Positions 53,445-56,643 of a stretch of 64,000 nt of DNA are shown here, in pieces. The stretch lies in the NCBI GenBank assembly GCA_023014485.1, contig JAJOZX010001570.1, positions 549,501 through 613,500 on the forward strand, given 5' to 3'. The stretch comes from Bathynomus jamesi. Taxonomy: Eukaryota > Arthropoda > Malacostraca > Isopoda > Cirolanidae. Every line of letters starts with the position of its first letter. The stretch's first letter is position 1. The notes beneath the pieces were generated by a model. That model worked only from the letters and a program-made list of their open reading frames with translations. It did not search any database and had not been told where the DNA came from. The position numbers were made by a program, and so were the translations under genes.

Positions 53445-56084
53445 ACCCACAAAGCACTGACACGACTCGGTCCGAATGCGGTCCTAGGTGCGAAGCCGCC
53501 ACCCATTGACAGGTCAGAGCAGCCTGAGCATATCGAGTTAATTTAGCACGATTCCGATGTGGACATCGCCCCAACTTACAGACATATAAACACAGACTAG
53601 ACAACTCCACAGACGACACCTGCCACCTGTGCCAGGGCACGCCACAAACAATTGAACACATTATGACAGACTGTACCGCTCTAGCACAACATAGAACGCA
53701 ACACACCACTAGTGCGCCGAGCCTCTGGTCCACTCCGGAGAGGGCGATCGAGTACCTGCGTGCCGCCGGCTTGCTCGATCAGGGTGGGCTGATCGGCTAA
53801 CCAACAATAACAACTTCGCGTGTTTTTAAAGCTGCATTTGCTAACACTCCTAGAAGGCAAGTTTTTGGTCGTTCAAAGTTATGAAAGTCCCCCACAGGTC
53901 TTATCAAAGTTAGTTAAGACGCACCTGCAACTTCGACTTTACCAATCCACACTCATTCTGTTTCTCTTCTCACCACACTATTCCCATTAAACTAAATACC
54001 CTTTACTCTATATTAAACTTCCCTAGAATTTTACCTACGGAGATTAAATATATATTTTAGCTCTTTTATTAGTGAAGAGGAAAATACATGTCCAATCCCA
54101 ATATACAAAATCCTGGACATTGGGCATACAGGACAACTCAAATGCTTCCTGAACAACACTATGGCAACCCTAGACTACACTACGCCCATACAAAGATAAA
54201 ATACCAGCTTTGACTTTCCTTCTGCGTAAGCACAATTGGGGAAAAAATCTCAATAGCTTATGTTAAAAACAGTGGCAAAGTAAAGCCATATAATCTGAGC
54301 AAGTAGTTTATTGATGGTGCAAATAAAGCTTCGGTTGAAATCAACTGTACAGGATGTCCTATTACCAGTATTGTTTCTCCTCACAGTACACATTTCTGAA
54401 GGTGAAAGTTGCAAAGCAGATATCACACAAGACGAGCTAAAATAACCAATGACGAGTTTCACCTAAATACTCTATTCATAGTAAGGAAAATGTGAGAACG
54501 AACATAGCAATAGAATATTCTTTGCCATGAGTGATGGTGCTCACACAGATCCAATGAAAGGTGAAAAGTAAAAGGTGAAAGTATGTTAAATCTGTTCTCT
54601 TGTAAAGGCATAAATAACCAACAGAAAACTGTAATCTCGTTTATTTCACACATTTCAGTTGTGCATCGAGGCAATAAAAAATATTCAAGTAAACAATATT
54701 TTCACGATTATATAGGCCTACTTGTAGCAAGATTAAATTTCTCCGATGTAAAATTGCATACATTATCTACAGGGTGGCTCAGAAGTCGTGCACCACAAAT
54801 TCAGGTCATCCGCACCTATATGGTGCGCGACTTCCGAGCCACCCTGTACAACAGTATTGGGAAAAAAAAAGTCTTTAGCGCACTATAAAATGCTTAAATC
54901 GTACAACTTTAAAATATGCCTACTTTAAAGTGTCCTTCCCTTAAATAGGCTGAAAATGAAAATATAAGCAATATCCCCACAAAAGGAAATGAACATCCTT
55001 CTGAGTAGGCCTACTTTCGAGTTAATTTTTAATGAACCTAACAACTTAACTTTTATTTAAAACCGACTAACCTCCTCATCAACTTGAACAGTTAAGTTCT
55101 TAAATCTGTGTTTTTACGAAATACGTGCATGTACCATAGGTTCCAATAATAAGAGTACACTGAACCGCAAGGGTAGCTTTGGCTTAGTGCATAGACCAAT
55201 GGAACCAACATAAGTGACAATTATTTTTTTTGAAAATTAAAACTTTAAAATGCATCAAATACTCTTAAGTAATTTGACATTTTTCACAAAACTGAAAACA
55301 ACAAAAATACAAGTACCAATTTATAAACTTTGGAGCTTCGCAGAAAGTTTTATTGGTGAATTTACTTCAATAGACCGGTATGGGTATTCTAACTCTTACT
55401 TATCTCGAATGATTTGCTGCTATATTAGACCACCATATATGGCAGTTATGCCTAATTAAAACGGGTATCGCAGGGTAGTTTCGAACAACCTTAATTCAAA
55501 TAAACATCAGACAAGTTAAATTTAAAAGTTAATTGGCAAAAGTGAGCTGCAAGGTGTTTCGGGGATAAACCTTTTCTGCTCATTTGTTATAGGCTCACGC
55601 AGTCACGCTAAATTTATTTATATTTACGTGTAACCCATTCATCACCGATGGCGTATACATACTATATTAGACGTGCACAAAATTTTTCAGGGGCGGATCA
55701 TAGAGCTTCCGTTATAAGGCCATGAAATTTATTTCTACTTACATCGATTCCATTTCCGCACTTTAAAGTCTTGTAAACACTCGTGAAGAACGTCCCCACC
55801 GGATCCCCTTCTTCAGTCTGCCTTCCCTGGAGAAGGAATCCTTCCACGTACTTCGAGTTACCCTCGAGTTTGAGCACTATCCTGTCTCCTCCAAAAATGC
55901 TAGTGGCATTGGGGACGAGTGTATAAGGGGATGGGGAGGGCTGCAGTTCTTGGCCGTGCTGAGGTGTCATGTGTTTGCACGTGTCCAATGGTGCCCCGGA
56001 GCTATAAGCCTCCGCCTCTCGTGAAGTATACAGGAGAAGAGTAGCAGCAAGGAAGCACCAAACAGTTGAAAAACAGGACATCAT
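309..56084 (-). CDS. FRRS1: Ferric-chelate reductase 1-like protein (reeler, DOMON, cytochrome b561), 12 coding exons
   Basis: The coding sequence joins, in transcript order, 55743-56084, 36979-37070, 9581-9728, 9168-9271, 8734-8851, 6335-6430, 5599-5755, 4340-4542 (or 4306-4542), 3622-3742, 1659-1900, 1213-1326 and 309-461, all minus strand with GT-AG borders and consistent phases. It gives about 629 residues, close to vertebrate FRRS1 (about 590). Order: signal peptide (1-26), reeler domain (about 27-170), acidic Thr/Pro linker, DOMON domain (about 200-345), cytochrome b561 core (about 370-540) and a C-terminal membrane helix. Four histidines expected as haem ligands are visible (FRMIHG, CHRFFM, YHSYIG, NWAHWF). 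By family knowledge this is a membrane protein that reduces ferric iron using cytosolic electron donors such as ascorbate. Activity here is inferred. Exon 8 carries an apparent one-base frameshift. Introns 1 and 2 are 18.7 and 27.3 kb and full of mobile elements. Confidence 0.9.
462..1212. other. Intron 11, no recognised gene
   Basis: AT-rich intron. The one odd spot is a 100-base plus-strand stretch at 957-1062 that reads [18 protein letters not shown] and then [15 protein letters not shown] before a TAA. It looks coding by composition but has no start or partner exon that I can find. Confidence 0.5.
1213..1326 (-). CDS. FRRS1: FRRS1-like exon 11: loop after the b561 core
   Basis: Residues 542-579. 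Acceptor TTTCTCGTCCAG, donor GTAAGG, phase 0 on both sides. It encodes a polar stretch with [10 protein letters not shown] and ends PRMDAP, resembling the 'Y-L-E-NG' and 'DAPG' tail found in FRRS1 proteins before the last helix. Confidence 0.82.
1659..1900 (-). CDS. FRRS1: FRRS1-like exon 10: b561 helices with the fourth haem histidine
   Basis: Residues about 461-541. Acceptor CTCTCCTAG, donor GTAAGT. It encodes the strongly conserved [11 protein letters not shown] followed by [16 protein letters not shown] and FFGFQL. This is the fourth histidine and the 'RP-P----R-IFNW-H---G' signature of the FRRS1 b561 domain. A further membrane helix ([19 protein letters not shown]) follows. Confidence 0.93.
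2565..3465 (-). mobile_element. Mariner-type transposon, internally deleted (901 bp)
   Basis: Terminal inverted repeats of about 33 bp begin CAGGGCGTCCCAAAAAAATG on both ends, and the TA target duplication is at 2563-2564 and 3466-3467. The transposase reads on the minus strand. The N-terminal helix-turn-helix half (3372 down to 2914, starting [18 protein letters not shown], with a SGRPRTS hook) is joined to the C-terminal part ([33 protein letters not shown]). About 110 residues holding the first two catalytic aspartates are missing. It cannot encode an active enzyme. It lies in intron 9-10 of the FRRS1-like gene. Confidence 0.92.
2681..3372 (-). pseudogene. Mariner transposase remnant with deleted catalytic core
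   Basis: Two overlapping frames. The upstream one starts at an ATG (3372) and carries the DNA-binding domain of the DUF4817 type. The downstream one carries the third catalytic aspartate region [13 protein letters not shown] and the C-terminal tail. The join falls at 'EWYLARC' / 'WIGRRG', and it also shifts frame. Confidence 0.88.
3622..3742 (-). CDS. FRRS1: FRRS1-like exon 9: second and third b561 helices
   Basis: Residues about 421-461. Acceptor TTTTTCCCAG, donor GTAAAA. It encodes [20 protein letters not shown], with the second haem-ligand histidine in an 'HR--M' motif, then [10 protein letters not shown] with the third. Exits with one base. Confidence 0.9.
3848..3874. repeat. (AAT)n microsatellite
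   Basis: Nine trinucleotide units, at the edge of the SINE-like repeat that follows. Confidence 0.8.
3895..4275 (-). mobile_element. tRNA-derived SINE fragment split by a MITE
   Basis: The segment 'ACCAGCAACATCGGGG ... CAGTGGGAAATTACCC' resumes after the inserted MITE as 'ATTACCCACTGAGTTAAGG'. On the minus strand this gives a tRNA-like A-box (CTTAACTCAGTGGG). A second copy of the family lies at about 50165-50330. Ends are not sharply defined. Confidence 0.5.
4007..4240. mobile_element. hAT-like MITE inserted in the SINE
   Basis: The ends run (C)AGGGCTGTACTAACC... and ...GGCTACACCGCTCGCCCCTG, a loose inverted match, with GGCGCCC near both ends. Flanks AATTACCC (left) and TATTACCC (right) are an 8-bp duplication with one difference, and they rejoin the SINE. 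Confidence 0.6.
4306..4542 (-). CDS. FRRS1: FRRS1-like exon 8: first cytochrome b561 helix, with an apparent frameshift
   Basis: Residues from 353. Acceptor TTTCCCTCCAG. It encodes [20 protein letters not shown] and ILFARYYK: the first b561 helix with a haem-ligand histidine. In the reading frame the exon must end at a weak donor at 4339 (CAG|GTTTAA), because TAA follows. One base on, the other frame reads [15 protein letters not shown] and reaches a strong donor, CAC|GTGAGT at 4305. That gives the family's 'K-TW...DQWF--HR' junction to exon 9. Either one base is extra near 4347-4352 (assembly error or allele) or the short form is used. Both end in phase 0. Confidence 0.85.
4543..5598. other. 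Intron 7, no gene seen
   Basis: AT-rich. It contains an (ACT)n microsatellite at 4775-4801 and no recognisable element. Confidence 0.6.
5599..5755 (-). CDS. FRRS1: FRRS1-like exon 7: end of DOMON domain
   Basis: Residues 301-353. Acceptor TCTGTTCAG, donor GTTTGT. It encodes a beta-strand pattern [11 protein letters not shown] and then [11 protein letters not shown], the last DOMON strands (family pattern 'CRF-R------FYLLFA-G'). Exits with one base of a codon. Confidence 0.88.
5895..6185 (+). mobile_element. LINE reverse transcriptase C-terminal tail, decayed
   Basis: The frame reads [17 protein letters not shown] and then [18 protein letters not shown], followed after a shift by MKDRILRW and GNVEKI. 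This is the tail that follows the reverse transcriptase in many arthropod LINEs ('IRNEEV-RR-G ... LRW-GHV-RM'). The second copy, inverted, is at 6900-7335. Confidence 0.55.
6335..6430 (-). CDS. FRRS1: FRRS1-like exon 6: DOMON domain
   Basis: Residues 269-300. Acceptor TTGTTCCAG, donor GTAATG, phase 0 on both sides. Joined to exon 5 it gives the DOMON signature [14 protein letters not shown], followed by an 'NMGRTNENV' turn. Confidence 0.9.
6900..7335 (-). mobile_element. Second copy of the same LINE tail, inverted
   Basis: The minus strand reads [30 protein letters not shown], then [10 protein letters not shown] and [10 protein letters not shown]. It aligns residue by residue with the 5895-6185 copy (HDSxLxKVR...NNLS...KRI...NE). 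Stops and shifts show decay. Confidence 0.55.
7336..8733. other. Intron 5 remainder, no gene seen
   Basis: AT-rich with short A and T runs (7890-7980). The open frame there on the minus strand is a product of the T-rich composition. Confidence 0.55.
8734..8851 (-). CDS. FRRS1: FRRS1-like exon 5: DOMON domain
   Basis: Residues 229-268. Acceptor TTTTCAG, donor GTAATT. It encodes [19 protein letters not shown] and then [14 protein letters not shown], which matches the DOMON pattern 'F-E-L-x-G ... YVAVGLS-D--M'. Ends in phase 0. Confidence 0.9.
9168..9271 (-). CDS. FRRS1: FRRS1-like exon 4: start of DOMON domain
   Basis: Residues 195-229. Acceptor TTGTAG, donor GTAAGT. It encodes a segment with five cysteines ([10 protein letters not shown], then [12 protein letters not shown] reaching into exon 5), the cysteine-rich entrance to DOMON domains in FRRS1 proteins. 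Exits with two bases of a codon. Confidence 0.9.
9581..9728 (-). CDS. FRRS1: FRRS1-like exon 3: end of reeler domain and Thr/Pro linker
   Basis: Residues 145-194. Acceptor ...TTTTCTTAG, donor GTAAGA. The start completes the reeler fold with [20 protein letters not shown] (compare the family's 'TVVKDFKTFW...RSEPV'). It continues into a linker rich in Thr, Pro and Glu before the DOMON domain. The upstream intron end is built from a dispersed repeat with a hammerhead-like core (9773-9818). Confidence 0.9.
9740..9870 (-). mobile_element. Dispersed repeat with hammerhead-like core, copy B
   Basis: Minus strand. Homologous to 17055-17230 (plus) over about 110 bases, sharing CTTTTCCCTTCATT, the CTGACGA...CGAAAG core and TTCCTTG...GTTTG/ATTTG downstream. 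It forms the 3' end of FRRS1 intron 2, just before the exon 3 acceptor. Probably the 3' part of a retroelement such as a Penelope-like or SINE family; the parent was not identified. Confidence 0.6.
9773..9818 (-). ncRNA. Hammerhead-ribozyme-like motif, copy B (sense in FRRS1 intron 2)
   Basis: In order on the minus strand: ATTTC, CTGACGA, G, GTGTA, loop CTGTTAAA, TACAC, GAAA, GCAC, TT, GAAAT. The core matches CUGANGA / GAAA / NUH of type I hammerheads. Stem II is GTGTA:TACAC and stem I is ATTTC:GAAAT. Deviations: one extra G before stem II and a minimal or open stem III. The predicted cut would fall between 9778 and 9777. Activity is not shown. Confidence 0.4.
9938..9948 (+). repeat. Left target-site duplication of the I-type LINE
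   Basis: ATACATCCCCG, identical to 16283-16293. Confidence 0.85.
10433..12489 (+). pseudogene. LINE ORF1 (gag-like), frames broken
   Basis: Starts at ATG 10433 after a short A-rich leader. N-terminal Pro/Ser-rich low-complexity stretch, then a conserved block ([30 protein letters not shown]) in another frame, then [20 protein letters not shown]. Zinc knuckles follow: [27 protein letters not shown] and [16 protein letters not shown] long Pro/Arg/Ser-rich tail ends at TAA 12487-12489. At least one frame change lies between about 10800 and 10860, and a TGA lies at 11062. Gag proteins of this type package the element RNA. Confidence 0.85.
12490..16147 (+). pseudogene. LINE ORF2: endonuclease, reverse transcriptase, RNase H, zinc finger; several frameshifts
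   Basis: Endonuclease: [10 protein letters not shown] (12531), [22 protein letters not shown], and the final SGSDHFPV. Reverse transcriptase (13800-14500): [29 protein letters not shown] and the catalytic YADD ([10 protein letters not shown]). RNase H (15300-15680): [31 protein letters not shown], then [17 protein letters not shown] in another frame. C-terminal finger: CASCQSPL ... PHILVECP. Frame changes occur near 12590, 13800, 14805 (five Gs where the related copy implies six), 15625 and 15970. Each could be decay or a consensus error. Confidence 0.88.
16283..16293 (+). repeat. Right target-site duplication of the I-type LINE
   Basis: ATACATCCCCG, identical to 9938-9948, immediately after the A-rich tail. 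Confidence 0.85.
16294..17054. other. Intron 2 DNA, nothing recognised
   Basis: AT-rich, no coding pattern or clear repeat structure. Confidence 0.55.
17055..17230 (+). mobile_element. Dispersed repeat with hammerhead-like core, copy A
   Basis: Plus strand, homologous to 9740-9870. Ends in an A-rich tail (AAATAAATTAATAAAAAAA), which suggests the 3' end of a retroposed sequence. Lies 0.8 kb beyond the LINE, inverted relative to copy B. Confidence 0.6.
17112..17157 (+). ncRNA. Hammerhead-ribozyme-like motif, copy A
   Basis: In order: ATTCC, CTGACGA, G, GTGTA, loop CTGTTGAA, TACAC, GAAA, GGCC, TT, GGAAT. Stem I is ATTCC:GGAAT, where copy B has ATTTC:GAAAT, so one pair differs compensatorily (C:G against T:A). 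Stem III would be the palindrome GGCC, which can pair only between two molecules. The same extra G sits before stem II. Confidence 0.4.
17231..17926. other. Intron 2 DNA, nothing recognised
   Basis: Contains a G run at 17636-17647 and a short GGCCTC triplication at 17862-17881. No gene. Confidence 0.5.
17935..18478. mobile_element. hAT MITE (544 bp) with perfect 8-bp duplication
   Basis: Ends CAGTGGTGTAGTGCTG... and ...TAGCACTACACCACTG. Flanking GTTATTAC at 17927-17934 and 18479-18486 is exact. GTTCCC-type repeats occur near both ends. No coding capacity. Confidence 0.85.
18714..20105 (+). mobile_element. Tc1-type transposon (1392 bp), almost intact
   Basis: Terminal inverted repeats begin CTGGTCAAAAAAAGAAACGC at both ends, with the TA duplication at 18712-18713 and 20106-20107. 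It contains one transposase gene whose only visible defect is a single-base deletion near 19119. Confidence 0.94.
18997..20015 (+). pseudogene. Tc1-like transposase (about 339 aa) with one 1-base frameshift
   Basis: Starts at ATG 18997 ([16 protein letters not shown]). The helix-turn-helix ends [11 protein letters not shown]. One base is then missing near 19119, and the other frame continues [18 protein letters not shown] (the GRPR hook) to the stop at 20015. The catalytic DDE triad is present: [17 protein letters not shown] and [10 protein letters not shown]. Length and motifs are those of full Tc1 enzymes, which cut and paste the element at TA. Confidence 0.9.
20108..24177. other. Intron 2 DNA without recognised genes
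   Basis: AT-rich. Includes a T run at 23072-23092 and a possible tRNA-like box near 20690 (minus, GTGTTCGAATCGGGC). Open frames here (for example 22623-22907 plus, 20643-20978 minus) show no family motif. Confidence 0.5.
24454..24528. repeat. (AAT)n microsatellite in the long-TIR transposon
   Basis: Interrupted AAT/AATT units just inside the left terminus. Confidence 0.8.
24540..27040 (+). pseudogene. Putative DDE transposase of the long-TIR transposon, several frameshifts
   Basis: Reads from ATG 24600 ([17 protein letters not shown]), through [20 protein letters not shown] and [21 protein letters not shown] likely intron follows (CAAG|GTAAAA at about 25229, TTTTACAG near 25334). Then come the core segments [40 protein letters not shown], then HQARWM and [14 protein letters not shown]-...-DTT(S)SN, C-R-H-H, ARW and a late glutamate resemble the spacing of hAT-like DDE enzymes, but I cannot name the family. 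At least four frame changes or stops (near 24770, 25100, 25695, 26080) make it inactive. Confidence 0.7.
27551..27798. mobile_element. MITE (248 bp) with TA duplication
   Basis: Ends ACGGGTGCGGCAAAAATAAC and (inverted) CCGGGTGCGGCAAAAGTAAC, flanked by TA on both sides. AT-rich interior with short direct repeats of AAGAAAAATAATAAG. Tc1/mariner-like by its target. Confidence 0.75.
28283..28567. mobile_element. hAT-like MITE (285 bp)
   Basis: Ends CAGGGCCGGC... and ...GCCCTCTGCCCTG, flanked by GGTACATT (28275-28282) and GGTATATT (28568-28575), an 8-bp duplication with one change. C runs occur near both ends. Confidence 0.65.
28576..29608. other. Intron 2 DNA, nothing recognised
   Basis: AT-rich. 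Holds one TAGGCCTA octamer (29290). No gene or element seen. Confidence 0.5.
29609..29799. mobile_element. hAT MITE (191 bp)
   Basis: Ends CAATGTTTCTCAAACGG and (inverted) CACTGTTTCTCAGCCGG, with the GGGTCGCG box typical of hAT termini. The flanking 8 bp match only partly. Confidence 0.65.
30075..31740 (+). mobile_element. 3' fragment of a Jockey-like LINE, split by a hAT
   Basis: Homologous to the LINE at 38290-45512. It shares CACTTCCTGTCCTATTC at its start and CCTGGACCTTGATTTTGGCT near its end, and reads ...ADSTLHF-type and [13 protein letters not shown] segments of the region after the reverse transcriptase. Truncated at its 5' end. A hAT (30900-31674) interrupts the 3' UTR. The last piece GATGCCC...CCCGCATAA follows it. 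Confidence 0.7.
30900..31674 (-). mobile_element. hAT deletion derivative with a transposase C-terminal fragment
   Basis: Ends CAGTGGTGAGCTGCC and ...CCAGCTCACCACTG, flanked by GGGGGGATG on both sides (one extra T on the right). The minus strand at 31314-31541 encodes [19 protein letters not shown] and then [16 protein letters not shown], the dimerisation-domain tail of hAT proteins related to KIAA1586-type sequences. Confidence 0.75.
32066..32806. mobile_element. MITE-like element with inverted termini of about 130 bp
   Basis: Left arm (32077-32210) and right arm (32660-32800) are inverted copies, both with CATATTTTTGGTATAGACG and GTAGATTTTTACGC. The centre (450 bp) is unrelated and GC-richer. 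No transposase. Superfamily unknown and duplication not certain. Confidence 0.7.
32807..33599. other. Intron 2 DNA, nothing recognised
   Basis: AT-rich, no element seen. Confidence 0.5.
33600..33930. mobile_element. Fragments of a tRNA-type SINE and a decayed hAT MITE
   Basis: At 33600-33660 the minus strand reads TGGTTCGGAT and ACGTAAGGCTGTAG, shared with the repeat at 50400-50530. From 33667 a hAT-like end CAGTGGTGTAGCAAAGGG begins, without a clear partner. Confidence 0.4.
34701..34900. mobile_element. hAT MITE (200 bp) with perfect 8-bp duplication
   Basis: Ends CAGCTGTTCTCAAACTACT and ...GTTTGAGAACCACTG. GTCTACTC flanks it at 34693-34700 and 34901-34908. Confidence 0.85.
35405..35710 (-). 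mobile_element. SINE with two tRNA-like units, copy 1
   Basis: On the minus strand a first tRNA-like unit (box A TTAGCGTCGCTGACTACG, box B region GGGATCGAGACCCGG) is followed by a second (GGGTAGCGTAGTGATTAAGA). It aligns along its length with 61505-61865. Confidence 0.7.
35750..35965 (-). mobile_element. SINE of the same family, copy 2 (partial)
   Basis: Contains only the second tRNA-like unit (minus strand GGTTAAGACGCTGGGCTGCG, then GGGATCGAGTCGGGGC) and the 3' part. Lies head-to-tail just beyond copy 1. Confidence 0.65.
35966..36978. other. Intron 2 end near exon 2
   Basis: AT-rich. A lone hAT-like terminus GTTTGAGAACCCCTG lies at 36912-36926 without a left partner. Confidence 0.45.
36979..37070 (-). 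CDS. FRRS1: FRRS1-like exon 2: middle of reeler domain
   Basis: Residues 115-145. The exon follows a T-rich tract ending CTCAG and finishes with donor GTAAGC, leaving two bases of a codon. It encodes [18 protein letters not shown] and then [12 protein letters not shown], the beta-sandwich core typical of reeler domains (the 'THT' motif, then W-x-AP, then a 'GDVTFR' turn). Phases match exon 1 (0) and exon 3 (2). It sits alone between two TE-filled introns. Confidence 0.9.
37071..38289. other. Intron 1 start, nothing recognised
   Basis: AT-rich, no element or gene seen. Confidence 0.5.
40220..40430. mobile_element. MITE (211 bp) inside the second long-TIR transposon
   Basis: Inverted ends GTGTAGCGAGTGCACTA (left) and the same on the right arm extend about 45 bp each, through the TATGCTTGTCTG box. 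A (GT)n run lies in the centre. Confidence 0.75.
40846..42690 (+). pseudogene. Transposase of the second long-TIR transposon, heavily broken
   Basis: Segments in order: an N-terminal charged region (40850-41250), [33 protein letters not shown] region with frame loss near 41660, [10 protein letters not shown] (41740), [20 protein letters not shown] (42025), [32 protein letters not shown] and [14 protein letters not shown]. The last blocks match [33 protein letters not shown] and [11 protein letters not shown] of the first element, so the two are one family at clear divergence. Confidence 0.7.
43444..43907. mobile_element. hAT-like MITE (464 bp) at the edge of the long-TIR transposon
   Basis: Ends CAGAGGTCGGGGAAC and (inverted) CATGGGTCGGGGAAC, with the GGGGTAATA box near both. 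The flanks ACCTTATC and CCCTACTC agree at 5 of 8 positions. It sits 2 bases outside the transposon's right end, within its target duplication. Confidence 0.7.
44717..45116. mobile_element. Mutator-like MITE (400 bp) with 9-bp duplication
   Basis: Inverted termini of about 70 bp share CGTTTGGGGGC, AGCAGCGAA and TGAAAATCG. The exact 9-bp repeat CCGTACTTG flanks it (44708-44716, 45117-45125) and belongs to the interrupted LINE. A 9-bp duplication points to the Mutator superfamily. Confidence 0.8.
45513..45730. mobile_element. Decayed hAT MITE after the LINE
   Basis: Inverted ends TCTGATTCTCAACC (45522) and, inverted, CAGCGATTATCAACCTG (ending 45719), with the ACGTACCAC box near each end. No clear duplication. 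Confidence 0.5.
45731..50160. other. Long stretch of intron 1 without recognised elements
   Basis: AT-rich throughout. It includes a C run (46187-46198), homopolymer tracts, a (TA)n/(CA)n microsatellite (48088-48135) and two TAGGCCTA octamers (48510, 49240). Open frames are short and featureless. Confidence 0.5.
48088..48135. repeat. Compound (GC)n(TA)n(CA)n microsatellite
   Basis: GCGCGCGC followed by TA and then CA dinucleotides. Confidence 0.85.
50165..50530. mobile_element. Two tRNA-type SINE fragments
   Basis: 50165-50330 repeats the 3895-4275 family (ACCAGCACCATCGGGG, then CACCCACTCGGGTAC). 50400-50530 carries a B-box-like GTGGTTCGGATCCCAC followed by ACGTAAAGCTGTAG (also at 33600) and ends in A-rich and (TA)n sequence. 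Confidence 0.5.
50531..52029. other. Intron 1 DNA, nothing recognised
   Basis: AT-rich, one TAGGCCTA octamer (51638). Open frames on the minus strand show no family motif. Confidence 0.5.
52030..53815 (+). mobile_element. Jockey-like LINE, decayed 3' half
   Basis: Reverse transcriptase blocks in several frames: [20 protein letters not shown] (52090), [38 protein letters not shown] and the [12 protein letters not shown] active site (about 52727). They are followed by [20 protein letters not shown] and a final finger-like region ([18 protein letters not shown]). An expanded (CA)n lies inside. Unrelated in detail to the other LINEs here. Confidence 0.75.
53405..53440. repeat. (CA)n microsatellite inside the LINE
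   Basis: About 18 CA units. It produces the long His-Thr run in translation. Confidence 0.9.
53816..54769. other. Intron 1 DNA, nothing recognised
   Basis: AT-rich, one TAGGCCTA octamer (54713). No gene. Confidence 0.5.
54770..54846. mobile_element. Miniature mariner-type palindrome (77 bp)
   Basis: CAGGGTGGCTCAGAAGTCG faces CGACTTCCGAGCCACCCTG with a 25-base loop, and TA flanks both sides. Just two termini and almost no interior. Confidence 0.85.
54847..55742. other. Intron 1 start next to exon 1
   Basis: AT-rich, one AGTAGGCCTACT palindrome (55004-55015). No gene. Confidence 0.5.
55743..56084 (-). CDS. FRRS1: FRRS1-like exon 1: signal peptide and first part of reeler domain
   Basis: Residues 1-114. 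Two adjacent ATG codons (56084, 56081) open the frame, followed by a hydrophobic stretch ending near TSREAEA, a good secretory signal. Then comes a reeler-domain start with [10 protein letters not shown], the [12 protein letters not shown] segment and VEGFLLQGR. The exon ends ...GGAATCGAT followed by donor GTAAGT, phase 0. The open frame continues upstream of the ATG but holds no in-frame ATG, only a GTG at 56213, so 56084 is the start. A possible 3' splice site for a 5' UTR exon (GTATGTGTAG) lies about 35 bases upstream of the ATG. Confidence 0.92.
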
Positions 56085-56149
56085 GGAGTTACTTGAAAAC
56101 AAGAAGGTTTGAGTCACTACACATACAAAAGGAGCGACGAAAATAAAAA

Positions 56150-56230
56150 AATGGCCCCCACTATGCCTCAAATCCGGGACCTCTTGAATAGGATTTGCGC
56201 GTGGTACCACCACACTACTGCGGGATAAAA
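56150..56230 (-). mobile_element. tRNA-like SINE head upstream of exon 1
   Basis: The minus strand reads TTTTATCCCG, GTGGTGGTACC, TCAAGAGGTCCCGGATTTGA. It aligns with the plus-strand copy at 56405-56485 (same TTTTATCCCG, GTGGTGGTA, TCAAGAGGT). It starts about 70 bases upstream of the start codon, so it may lie in the 5' UTR or promoter. Confidence 0.5.
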
Positions 56231-56404
56231 GTTAACTTGCCATCTATTCAAATATCTTCGGTTCAACATCTATCTACGGGACCCCAATGTTAAACCAGAG
56301 ATTCGAATTAAATGCCGCCATTATCTCGAGTGCGGGAGGGTTAATACACAAATTGACTGAACGCGAAAGCCTTGAGTTTCTTCTATTGTTTAAATATGGC
56401 AGGT

Positions 56405-56485
56405 AGTTTCCTTTTATCCCGTCGTGGTGGTATCGTTCGCGACTCCTACTCAAGAGGTTGCGGATTCGAATCATGGCGAGGGCAA
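56405..56485 (+). mobile_element. tRNA-like SINE head with microsatellite tail
   Basis: TTTTATCCCGTCGTGGTGGT leads to a B-box-like GCGGATTCGAATCATGG, then directly into (TA)n/(CA)n. Inverted relative to 56150-56230. Confidence 0.55.
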
Positions 56486-56632
56486 TATATATATACACAC
56501 ATATATATATATATATATATATACACATTATATATATATACACACATTATATATATATACACACATATATACACACACACACATATATACACACACACAC
56601 ATACACACATATATACACACACACACACACAG
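56485..56632. repeat. (TA)n/(CA)n microsatellite
   Basis: About 150 bp of alternating TA and CA blocks. Confidence 0.9.
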
Positions 56633-56643
56633 TATAATTAACG

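Noticed and set aside
53190..53546. Protein with a long His-Thr or Cys-Val run
   Set aside because: It is translation of a (CA)n microsatellite inside a decayed LINE.
56085..56213. N-terminal extension of the FRRS1-like protein upstream of 56084
   Set aside because: The frame is open but begins at GTG, runs through a SINE and has no ATG. A clean signal peptide starts at 56084.
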